Below are positions 18,063-25,750 of a stretch of 64,000 nt of DNA, one piece after another. The stretch's first letter is position 1; each line of letters starts with the position of its first letter. The position numbers and the translations under genes were made by a program. The stretch comes from Chitinophaga pendula. GTDB taxonomy: Bacteria > Bacteroidota > Bacteroidia > Chitinophagales > Chitinophagaceae. The DNA lies in the NCBI RefSeq assembly GCF_020386615.1, contig NZ_CP077769.1:7241501-7305500 (forward strand), written 5' to 3'. The notes below the pieces were generated by a model. That model was not told the origin of the DNA. It ran no database searches and saw only the letters and a program-made list of their open reading frames with translations.

Positions 18063-18521
18063 GTTGAATGATATTGTGTGGTTGATAAACGGAAACTAAC
18101 GTGGTATATAATATTGATCCTGTAAACAGTTAAGTGTATTGCAAACGTTTGCAGACTGCTGGTAAAAAAAGAGAGCAATGCTCTTCAGTTCTTCAAAACG
18201 TAGAAAAATTTCCTCCCAAATTGCTTACAAAAAATGGGATACTTGGTAGCATAAAGATCGAGAAAAATTAAAGATAACTTATAATGGCATTTTAGCTAAA
18301 GCACGTACTTTTTTGGTGACTATAAAGAATCTTATCTTATGCTATTACATATTCTGAAAACAACTTTGCCACCCCCATTGGCAGCCATTATATTGATAAA
18401 ATGCGAATGTATTGCACAGCAACTTTACCTCATTTCTTTAAAAAAGCGATAAAAAGTGCTACATTCATCCTGTAAGGGGTATTTTTTCCCCCACAACATT
18501 ATTTGAATAAGATCATTTACA
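18063..18521. other. 459-base divergent intergenic region
   Basis: It separates the fucosidase (minus) from the helicase (plus). The left half holds the 14-base LacI-type palindrome. The right half is AT-rich and must contain the helicase promoter and leader; I see no hairpin or reliable box there and no small gene. Confidence 0.5.
18140..18153. promoter_or_regulatory. Perfect LacI-family operator-like palindrome
   Basis: TGCAAACGTTTGCA is a perfect 14-base palindrome matching the LacI/GalR consensus TGnAAnCGnTTnCA at every fixed position. It is 78 bases upstream of the fucosidase start. No LacI-family gene lies in the window, so the regulator would be encoded elsewhere. Confidence 0.7.
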
Positions 18522-19856
18522 TTGAACTTCACAGAATTCGGATTCGACGACAGATTGCTGGATGGCATTGATGCAATGGGTTATGAAGTCGCTACCCCGG
18601 TACAACAACAGGTGATCCCCCTGATGCTGGCGGGTAAAGATATCATTGCTTCTGCCCAGACCGGTACAGGCAAAACTGCAGCCTTCCTGCTGCCCGTTAT
18701 CAATAAGTTACTTACATCCCCTCATGATGCCCAGCACATCAATTCCCTGATTATTGTCCCTACTAGGGAACTGGCAGTACAGATCGCGCAGACACTTGAA
18801 GGGATCAGCTATTTTACCTCCCTGAGTTCTATCGCCGTTTATGGTGGTAGCGGAGGCGCCAACTTTGCTATCGAGAAGAAAGCCCTTTCCGCAGGCGTAG
18901 ATATCGTTATCTGCACCCCCGGCCGTATGATCGCCCACCTCAATATGGGCTATGTAAAACTCGATGGCCTGAAATACCTGGTACTGGATGAGGCAGATCG
19001 CATGTTGGATATGGGCTTCCACGATGACATCATTAAGATCATCTCCTATTTGCCCAAAGAAAGACAAAACTTCCTCTTCTCTGCCACCATGCCTGATAAG
19101 ATCAGGAAGCTGGCGCACAACATATTACGGGACCCGGTAGAGGTAAATATTTCCATCTCTAAACCTCCTGAAAAGATAATACAGGAAGCTTTCGTTGTCT
19201 TCGAAGAGCAAAAAGCTCCCCTGATCAAACACTTGTTACAACAGCGGGATTTTGAAAGCGTACTGATCTTCTGCTCACGCAAACAAAATGTGAAAGAGCT
19301 GTGTGCCGAACTCAAAAGAGCGCGCTTCAAGGTGGAGCAGATCCATTCCGACCTGGAACAGGAACAAAGAGAGCAGGTGCTGATCGATTTCAAAAATAAG
19401 AAACTACGTATCCTCGTGGCAACAGACATACTCAGCCGTGGGATCGATATAGAAGATATTGACCTGGTAATCAATTACGATGTGCCTAACGACGGTGAAG
19501 ACTATGTCCACCGGATCGGTCGTACCGCCAGGGCAGCAGCAGAAGGAACCGCTTATACCTTCATCAGTCCTAAAGAGCAAAACAAGTTCCATCGTATAGA
19601 ACAGCTGATCGGTAAAGAGGTGACGAAAGCACCCGTACCACCGCAATTCGGAGAGGCCCCTACATATAAACCGTCCTCAAATGGTGGCGGTGGCAGAAAA
19701 GGAGGCAACCGGAACCGGTTCAGAGGTAAAGGCCGCGGACCGCAAGGTGGCGGAGGCAAAAAAACGAACAATGGCGGCGGTGGTGGAAACAGCAAACCAC
19801 AGCAGCCCCACAGAGCTCACAATAAAGGACAACATAACCGGCAGGGAAACGCCTGA
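18522..19856 (+). CDS. RhlE-type DEAD-box RNA helicase, TTG start
   Basis: A 444-residue ATP-dependent RNA helicase. In order: Q motif (ATPVQQQVIP), motif I AQTGTGKT, Ia PTRELA, Ib TPGR, II DEAD, III SAT, IV LIFCSRK, V ATDILSRGIDI and VI HRIGRTAR, then a glycine/arginine/asparagine-rich tail (about 385-444) typical of RNA-binding tails in RhlE proteins of this phylum. It would unwind RNA during ribosome assembly or decay, especially in the cold. The start is TTG at 18522: an in-frame stop lies at 18504-18506 and the first internal ATG (MGYEV) would remove the phenylalanine upstream of the Q motif. Single gene with its own terminator. Confidence 0.95.
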   Translation: MNFTEFGFDDRLLDGIDAMGYEVATPVQQQVIPLMLAGKDIIASAQTGTGKTAAFLLPVINKLLTSPHDAQHINSLIIVPTRELAVQIAQTLEGISYFTSLSSIAVYGGSGGANFAIEKKALSAGVDIVICTPGRMIAHLNMGYVKLDGLKYLVLDEADRMLDMGFHDDIIKIISYLPKERQNFLFSATMPDKIRKLAHNILRDPVEVNISISKPPEKIIQEAFVVFEEQKAPLIKHLLQQRDFESVLIFCSRKQNVKELCAELKRARFKVEQIHSDLEQEQREQVLIDFKNKKLRILVATDILSRGIDIEDIDLVINYDVPNDGEDYVHRIGRTARAAAEGTAYTFISPKEQNKFHRIEQLIGKEVTKAPVPPQFGEAPTYKPSSNGGGGRKGGNRNRFRGKGRGPQGGGGKKTNNGGGGGNSKPQQPHRAHNKGQHNRQGNA

Positions 19857-19883
19857 TCCCTTCGGCTATAAATAAAACGACTG

Positions 19884-19921
19884 CTCCCGTTCCCGGTGAT
19901 AAAGGAACGGGAGTGCTTTTT
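19884..19921. terminator. Terminator between helicase and Lrp genes
   Basis: CTCCCGTTCC-N10-GGAACGGGAG followed by TGCTTTTT: a 10-bp stem with a T-run, ideal for the helicase transcript. Its right end touches the stop codon of the convergent Lrp gene. Confidence 0.92.
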
Positions 19922-20375
19922 ATAATGGTATCCTGGTATGATTGACCACTTCGCGCAGGATGAAAGTACTGTTGGTATCCGATACATATCCCAGATCAGA
20001 GATCTGCTTCAAAAATTGCTGATACTCCTCCATACTACTAACTGCCAGCTTGATCTGGTAATCATATTGCCCCGAAGTCTGGAAACATTCCAGCACCATG
20101 TTTATCCCGCCTATCCGCTGTTCAAAGTTCTCAATCGTCGACGTATTATGATCCCGCAAGGAAACGTTGCAGAGCACCAACAGACACAAGCCCATCTGTA
20201 GACGATCCACTAATGCCACATATCCCTTGATCACTCCTTGCTGCTCCAGTTTCTTTACCCGCTCGAATATAGGAGTGGAAGAAAGGTGCAGCCTGGCAGC
20301 TATTTCTTTGTAAGATAGCAGGGCGTCTTCCTGTAATAAACGCAGGATCGCCCGGTCTGTATCATCTAATTGCAT
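19920..20375 (-). CDS. Lrp/AsnC-family transcriptional regulator
   Basis: A 151-residue regulator with an N-terminal AsnC-type winged helix-turn-helix (MQLDDTDRAILRLLQEDALL, then SYKEIAARLHLSSTPIFERVKKLEQQGVI in two parts, about residues 1-60) and a C-terminal RAM ligand-binding domain (about 70-145, with SGQYDYQIKLAVSSMEEYQQ). Start at ATG 20375; the frame is open upstream to 20447 but those residues do not fit the family. It is divergent from an NAD(P)H oxidoreductase gene, 164 bases away, so it probably controls itself and that gene, in response to an amino acid or similar small molecule. Confidence 0.93.
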   Translation of the reverse strand: MQLDDTDRAILRLLQEDALLSYKEIAARLHLSSTPIFERVKKLEQQGVIKGYVALVDRLQMGLCLLVLCNVSLRDHNTSTIENFEQRIGGINMVLECFQTSGQYDYQIKLAVSSMEEYQQFLKQISDLGYVSDTNSTFILREVVNHTRIPL

Positions 20376-20450
20376 ACGTATAGAATGAAATACTAAAAAA
20401 TGGAAGAAAATAGAATGATTATGGCATTTTATTCTCAATAAGTACAAATA

Positions 20451-20466
20451 TGGGAATGTTTTCCCA
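20451..20466. promoter_or_regulatory. Inverted repeat in the Lrp/oxidoreductase divergent region
   Basis: TGGGAA-TGTT-TTCCCA is a perfect 6+6 inverted repeat. The half-site recurs 31 bases downstream as ATGGGAATATT (20481-20491, compare ATGGGAATGTT at 20450-20460), about three helical turns away. A looser pair AGAAT/ATTCT lies at 20412-20435. These are candidate sites for the divergent Lrp protein. Confidence 0.45.
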
Positions 20467-20539
20467 AATAATTTGCCTGTATGGGAATATTATGCTGAAG
20501 TGGCTAAGTTTGCTGATAGATCATTTAAACAATAAGACA

Positions 20540-21085
20540 ATGAAAACATTAGCCATTATAGCGCATCCGAATATCAGTGAATCTGTTATAAATAAACATC
20601 TTGTACACACCTTAAGTAGCCACCCGGATACCGTCACTATACATCACCTATATGACCAGTATCCGGATTGGAATATAGACGTCAAAGCAGAACAGCAGCT
20701 GGTAGAACAACACGACCGCATCCTGTTCCAGTTCCCTTTCTATTGGTTCAGCTGCCCGCCGCTGCTGCGTAAATGGATGGACGACGTACTCACCTATGGA
20801 TGGGCATACGGAAGGACCGGCGACAAAGTCAAGAACAAACAACTGCTGCTGGCAGTGTCCGCAGGTATTGAACAGGATGATTATAAACAGGGTGGGAAAT
20901 ACCTGTACACGATGAAAGAACTGCTGCGGCCATTCGAACTGACAGCACTTTATACGGATATGATCTATAAAACCCCGTTTGTAGTATATGATACCGACAA
21001 CCAGACCGGACAAGACCTGGCACGCATCAGCCAGGAATATACCGCATTTCTGGAAATTCCTTGTGCCGCTGGCACAGCATGCTAA
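20540..21085 (+). CDS. NAD(P)H oxidoreductase, flavodoxin-like fold (KefF/MdaB type)
   Basis: A 181-residue flavodoxin-fold quinone reductase. MKTLAIIAHPN is the typical first strand and FMN phosphate loop. FQFPFYWFSCPPLLRKWMDD and YGWAYG are family motifs that line the FMN site. KNKQLLLAVSAG follows. It likely reduces quinones or other electrophiles with NAD(P)H in the cytoplasm. The ATG at 20540 is chosen because the family begins directly with the first beta strand; upstream in-frame codons from 20450 would overlap the presumed operator. It is controlled, by inference, by the divergent Lrp regulator. Confidence 0.9.
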   Translation: MKTLAIIAHPNISESVINKHLVHTLSSHPDTVTIHHLYDQYPDWNIDVKAEQQLVEQHDRILFQFPFYWFSCPPLLRKWMDDVLTYGWAYGRTGDKVKNKQLLLAVSAGIEQDDYKQGGKYLYTMKELLRPFELTALYTDMIYKTPFVVYDTDNQTGQDLARISQEYTAFLEIPCAAGTAC

Positions 21086-21121
21086 GACATGCTTTTCGCC
21101 TGGTAATACGTACATTTAGGT

Positions 21122-21967
21122 ATGCAAAATCAGGCCGTAGAAATAATTGACCGGCAGCACTTTCAGGATAGCTATCACTTCCTGGCGCCCTCCGCAGATC
21201 TGGCGGATTATGTCATATGCTACTGGCTACTGGACATGCGAGAACCAGGATTCAGACAAACTTCCTACAATGAAGTGCTGCTGGCCAATATGTACTCCTC
21301 GCTGGTCATCAACCTCGGTAATCCTTTTGAATTATATAATACCAACGGACAACTGCTGCACTCCTGTAATAAAAGTCTACTCATAGGCTATCACGCAGCT
21401 ACAGTATCCTATCGTCACCTCTACAGTAACTACCTGGTCGGCGTGAAGTTTAAGCCCGGTGCACTGAACTATCTGTTCGGCGTTAAAGGAGCCGATATGA
21501 TAAAACAAGCGATACCAGCAGGGCACGTGATCGATCATATTACCTCCACAGAATCCCGCTTGTACGACGCCGGCAACCTGCCTGCTATGAAAGTCGTACT
21601 CGAACAGTTGATACGTCATTATCTCAGAAAAGCATATCCTGACAAACCTTTCGATTTTGTACGGCGCTCCTTCCAGGAGCCTGTATTGGTACAAGCTAAA
21701 TATCAACTCAGGAAACTGGCTTCGCTATTGTACCTGACCCCTCGTACACTAGAGCGATATTTTGCGCAATCCCTGGATATTGCTCCCAAAAAATGTATGA
21801 AAATATTACGCTTCCGGCATGCGCTGGATGCCTACCTCAAAGAAGGCTATAAAGCCGATTGGGAATTACTGGGCTATCATGACTTCTCTCATTTCTGTAA
21901 AGAATGGCATGAGCTGGCTGATGGCGCTCCGGGAATGCCTGTTCGCCCTTCTGGGCTAGCCGGATAA
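21122..21967 (+). CDS. AraC-family transcriptional regulator
   Basis: A 281-residue regulator. The N-terminal ~160 residues resemble the DUF6597-type sensing domain (ADLADYVICYWLLDM, LVGVKFKPGALNYLFGV). The C-terminal part (about 190-275) is an AraC helix-turn-helix pair with LASLLYLTPRTLERYFAQSL, and GYHDFSHFCKEWHELADGAP standing for the second helix-turn-helix and the usual GFxDQSHFxREFK motif. It lies 36 bases after the oxidoreductase gene on the same strand and could be co-transcribed with it. The target is unknown. Confidence 0.9.
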   Translation: MQNQAVEIIDRQHFQDSYHFLAPSADLADYVICYWLLDMREPGFRQTSYNEVLLANMYSSLVINLGNPFELYNTNGQLLHSCNKSLLIGYHAATVSYRHLYSNYLVGVKFKPGALNYLFGVKGADMIKQAIPAGHVIDHITSTESRLYDAGNLPAMKVVLEQLIRHYLRKAYPDKPFDFVRRSFQEPVLVQAKYQLRKLASLLYLTPRTLERYFAQSLDIAPKKCMKILRFRHALDAYLKEGYKADWELLGYHDFSHFCKEWHELADGAPGMPVRPSGLAG

Positions 21968-22015
21968 TGTCGCCTTTTTACACCAGATCATCTATAGCGG
22001 TCCGTTAAGTTTGTT

Positions 22016-23302
22016 GTGAACAAATCGCATTTCACTATGTATGCCGCACAACGTCAGCGCCTGCAGCAACAATTGCCTGCACGATCCGCTGTAATCCTCA
22101 CTACCAACGATCAACTACCCAGCAATGAAGATGGTACCTTACGTTTTGTACCATCTACCAGTTTGTTTTATCTCACAGGTATCACACAGGATGATACGAT
22201 GCTGATACTATGCCCCGATCATCCGGAACCGGCACTTCGGGAAGTACTATTCACCCGCCCTGCCGACGAGCTATTTCTCAAGTGGCACGGCCGTCGGCTT
22301 ACCACCGCACAAGCCAGCGAGATCTCTGGTATTGCTACCGTGTATGATATCCCTGCCTTCGAAAGCGTATTGCGAAAGGTCGCCGCTGTAAGTGACCAGC
22401 TCTACCTGTACTCTAATGAACATAGCCGGGCGACACCGTTTATCGCTACTAAGGAAGATCGTTTGCTGGAAAAGGTAAAAAGCATGTATCCCTTACACCA
22501 GTATCAGCGGCTATACCCGCTTCTGGCCCGGCAACGGTCCGCAAAAACGCCGGCAGAGCTAGAACAATTACAGAAGGCTTGTGATATCACCGGCGCCGGC
22601 TTCCGCAGAGTGTTGCAATTCGTACGCCCGGGCGTAATAGAAAAACAGGTAGAAGCAGAGATGATACATGAATACATGCAATATGGCGCTACCTGGGCCG
22701 ACTATACGCCGATAGTCGCTGCCGGAGCAGATACCTGTATCCTGCATTATGTAGATAACAATAAATGCTGCCAGGACGGAGATATGCTGCTCATCGATGC
22801 GGCTGCCGGATGGCAATATTATAATGCCGACATGACCCGTACCATCCCTGTTAATGGACGCTATTCCCCTCGTCAGAAAGAGATATATAACGAAGTATTA
22901 CAGGTACACACCCGGATCCGGGAGTATGTACGCCCCGGACTCACCTTACCGGAAATATTCGCTTTCTCCAATGCGTTACTGCTGGAATCATTGATAAGAC
23001 TCGGATTATGTAGTACAACAGACATAAAGGACAGGGGGGAGAAATATTATCTCAACAAACATTGTTATCATAATTGCTCACATTTCATAGGCCTCGATGT
23101 GCATGATGTCGGTTACTTTCATGAACCGTTACCCACAGGTGCCGTTATCAGCAATGAACCGGGTATCTATTGCGAAGCAGAGGGTATCGGAGTACGTATC
23201 GAAAACGTACTGGCTGTAACAGATACTGGCTGCCAGGACCTTATGGCTAATATACCGGTTACCGTAGAAGAAATAGAAGATATTATGAACAGTGGCAAAT
23301 AA
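22016..23302 (+). CDS. Xaa-Pro aminopeptidase (aminopeptidase P family, M24)
   Basis: A 428-residue metallopeptidase that removes an N-terminal residue before proline. The N-terminal domain (about 1-165) has the creatinase-like fold; the C-terminal pita-bread domain carries all five metal ligands: the Asp in LIDAAAGW, the Asp in YNADMTRT, the His in CSHFIGLDVHD, the Glu in SNEPGIYCE and the Glu in RIENVLAVTD. Start: GTG at 22016 gives NKSHFTMYAAQRQRL; the ATG at 22037 is almost as likely. Its cytoplasmic role is peptide breakdown. No operon partner is evident. Confidence 0.93.
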   Translation: MNKSHFTMYAAQRQRLQQQLPARSAVILTTNDQLPSNEDGTLRFVPSTSLFYLTGITQDDTMLILCPDHPEPALREVLFTRPADELFLKWHGRRLTTAQASEISGIATVYDIPAFESVLRKVAAVSDQLYLYSNEHSRATPFIATKEDRLLEKVKSMYPLHQYQRLYPLLARQRSAKTPAELEQLQKACDITGAGFRRVLQFVRPGVIEKQVEAEMIHEYMQYGATWADYTPIVAAGADTCILHYVDNNKCCQDGDMLLIDAAAGWQYYNADMTRTIPVNGRYSPRQKEIYNEVLQVHTRIREYVRPGLTLPEIFAFSNALLLESLIRLGLCSTTDIKDRGEKYYLNKHCYHNCSHFIGLDVHDVGYFHEPLPTGAVISNEPGIYCEAEGIGVRIENVLAVTDTGCQDLMANIPVTVEEIEDIMNSGK

Positions 23303-23327
23303 TGGAATTCGGTGACAGGTGAACTTA

Positions 23328-24221
23328 TCAGTTGCGCTTGTCACCGATTGCCTGTATATTCATGCCATACTTGTCTTTAAAGTAGGTGGCCAACAGCATA
23401 TACTTTTTCCGCACTAATCCATTCTTATCTGTCTGCCTGTTGAAAAAAATGGTTTCAATATCCGCTTTCCGGTAGGTAAAGATCAATGTCAGATAAGACA
23501 ATAGGTCATACTGCGGTGTGGGAGCTTGCTGGAAGCCCGGCGACAACAGGAATCCGTAATCATATTTATTGGCAGAAGTGATATCCGTTCGATGATAAGG
23601 GCTGCTGTTAAAGAAATCTACCGGCAGGTCTTTCATGAACTCCCCATTCGTCGAAAAGATCAGCCAATAGGCAAATGCCATGTTAAGGTCGATCTTGAAG
23701 GTATTCCGTTCTGCAGGTGTCATCTTCAGGATACTCCTGTCCAGTTTAGGCAGCAGGAGGAAGTCATGCCCGCGTATAGGAACCTCGAATGCATTGTAAA
23801 CCGTATCTTCAGAATCTTCATCCCAGGCTCTGTCGGCTAACAGTATCTTAAAGGGCAGGTATTTCTTCAGAAAAGAATCGCTATAAAAGCCGAACCAGTA
23901 TTCACCCAGCAGGTCCACAGCGGCAGGTAACATCTCCGGTTCTATAGGACGTGCCACATAGGTATAATAACCGGTGAGCCCATAACGGTAATCCCGCTCT
24001 TCATATTTGTATAATATGTAACTACCGTAGCGTTTGTACCAGTTGAAAATGATCTCGTCATAAGGAGCATTTCCTTGTGGCATAGGATAGAAGGTGGCAG
24101 GCCCCGGTGCGGGTGTCACCGGCATCTCCTTTTTACAGGCAAACAAAGCCAGCAACAGTGCGAAGAAGGGAATGACTACAATCGGATGAAAATGATGGCG
24201 TAAAGTTGTGATCATGGGCAA
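23328..24221 (-). CDS. Metallopeptidase-like lipoprotein (Mx1-type), catalytic motif apparently lost
   Basis: A 297-residue lipoprotein with lipobox LFAC (cysteine about residue 29), encoded 16 bases after a SusD gene. Its overall pattern resembles the putative zinc-binding metallopeptidases (Mx1-like) that often follow SusC/SusD: a central amphipathic helix, a GFLLSPGF-type segment in place of the usual GFVSPYA, and the C-terminal KKYMLLATYFKDKYGMNI helix. Where the family has HEFxHIL, this protein reads LNMAFAYWL, so the HExxH zinc motif is absent; I see no HExxH elsewhere. It may be a non-catalytic binding lipoprotein of the SusCD complex. Family assignment is by eye and moderate. An alternative start is two codons downstream. 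Confidence 0.6.
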   Translation of the reverse strand: MPMITTLRHHFHPIVVIPFFALLLALFACKKEMPVTPAPGPATFYPMPQGNAPYDEIIFNWYKRYGSYILYKYEERDYRYGLTGYYTYVARPIEPEMLPAAVDLLGEYWFGFYSDSFLKKYLPFKILLADRAWDEDSEDTVYNAFEVPIRGHDFLLLPKLDRSILKMTPAERNTFKIDLNMAFAYWLIFSTNGEFMKDLPVDFFNSSPYHRTDITSANKYDYGFLLSPGFQQAPTPQYDLLSYLTLIFTYRKADIETIFFNRQTDKNGLVRKKYMLLATYFKDKYGMNIQAIGDKRN

Positions 24222-24237
24222 AACGTTTAGTCATGGA

Positions 24238-25710
24238 TCAGGGGTTCTGTATCAAGGCAGGATTCTGGGCGATCGCATCCTCCGGAATAGGTAATACGTA
24301 GCGATTGCTATGGACATCCAGCATAAAGGGCTCTGCTGGTCCTGTAGGATCTATATAATAGACATGTAAGAGAGCTGGCATACCATTTCGGCGTAAATCG
24401 AACCAGCGCTGTTCTTCAAAGCAGAGTTCCCGCCTGCGCTCTTCCAGGCAAAATACTTTCAATGCCCAGGCACTACCCTGGAAGTCTGCCATCGTTTTAG
24501 GACGATAGGAGTTGATCGACAGGCGGTTCGCACGTAGGAAGTTGAGGTCTGCCAACGCGCCCGCCAATGCACCTGCCTTGCCATCGTAGATGGCTAAGTG
24601 GATATTGGCTTCTGCCCGGTTGAGGAAAGCCTCCGGCAAACGAAAACTTCTGCCGTATTTGGCCTTTGCACTCAACTTGGCTGACTTGCGAAGACCACTC
24701 TTTTCCTGCATATAATAGCGTACACGGAGATCTTCCCTTTCGTATAGGGCCATCAGCTCATCAGATGGTACAAAGCCCGTAGGTGCGGCACTCACTGGCC
24801 GGGTGATCAGGTAATCATCCTGGGGAGAACCAAAAAGGAACAGTAATTCCTTATTCACCTCATCCAGGCATGCCGGCGGCAGTGAACCGGGAATCCCCGT
24901 ACCGTCTGCCATACGGCTCAGATCGGACAACTCATACCGCTCCGCCAATAACTTACTGCTGTAATACACGACCTTATCCCATTCTTCCGTATAAAGGAAT
25001 ATCCTGCTGGCCAGCAGCCAGGCCATGTATTTGTTGATCCGGAACAGGGAAAAGGGCGCATCACCCTGCTCCAGCAGGTCGCAGCCCTGGGTAATATCCT
25101 TACTTACCTGCCGGTATACCGCGCCTACTGTGTTACGTTGCAAAGGGGCACCCGACAGCTTACTGGTGATGACCAACGGCACTCCCAGGCTCCGGTCGGG
25201 ATGGCCGGTATTGTCGTTATAGGGACGGCCATACAAGTTGACCAGCATAAAATAGTAATACGCGCGGAGTACCTTTGCTTCGCCTTCCAAGGTTGCTTTT
25301 TCCCGTGGACTGCCCTTTACTTCCGGCAACAGGTCCAGCACAACGTTGCAACCCTTGATACGATCATAGTACCTGCTATAGATACTTTCCTCCCCGGTCG
25401 CTGCCTTCATGTCTTTATACAGGCTGCTGCTCCAGCTAAAGGCAGACTTACCATACTTCAACAATTGTTTATCCCCGTTCCTCGCATCACATTTGACATC
25501 ATCATCCAGCATGTTCAGATAGGAATAAAAATGTTTATCCTCCCGGGGATATCCTTCCCAGTTGAACAATGAACTAAGCTCAGTAGCCGTTTTGGGTACT
25601 ATATCATCCCCTGCCGGGGCATCTAAGAATTTTCGGCAGCTGCCGGTGCTGCTGAGTAAAAGTATTAACAGCAGGTAGCGGCTGTAGGTATTTCGTTTCC
25701 GGCTCATCAT
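24238..25710 (-). CDS. RagB/SusD-family lipoprotein
   Basis: A 490-residue SusD-type surface lipoprotein with lipobox STGSC (cysteine about residue 25). The SusD core is visible in AKVLRAYYYFMLVNLYGRPY and the C-terminal LEERRRELCFEEQRWFDLRR and YVLPIPEDAIAQNP motifs. It forms the lid of the SusC protein encoded 40 bases upstream. The locus contains no carbohydrate-active enzyme but a peptidase-like lipoprotein, so an oligopeptide or other non-glycan ligand, as for RagAB, is more likely; that is an inference. Confidence 0.95.
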   Translation of the reverse strand: MMSRKRNTYSRYLLLILLLSSTGSCRKFLDAPAGDDIVPKTATELSSLFNWEGYPREDKHFYSYLNMLDDDVKCDARNGDKQLLKYGKSAFSWSSSLYKDMKAATGEESIYSRYYDRIKGCNVVLDLLPEVKGSPREKATLEGEAKVLRAYYYFMLVNLYGRPYNDNTGHPDRSLGVPLVITSKLSGAPLQRNTVGAVYRQVSKDITQGCDLLEQGDAPFSLFRINKYMAWLLASRIFLYTEEWDKVVYYSSKLLAERYELSDLSRMADGTGIPGSLPPACLDEVNKELLFLFGSPQDDYLITRPVSAAPTGFVPSDELMALYEREDLRVRYYMQEKSGLRKSAKLSAKAKYGRSFRLPEAFLNRAEANIHLAIYDGKAGALAGALADLNFLRANRLSINSYRPKTMADFQGSAWALKVFCLEERRRELCFEEQRWFDLRRNGMPALLHVYYIDPTGPAEPFMLDVHSNRYVLPIPEDAIAQNPALIQNP

Positions 25711-25750
25711 ACACTTAATATTATAGTGGGCGCAATAACATCATTTCAAG

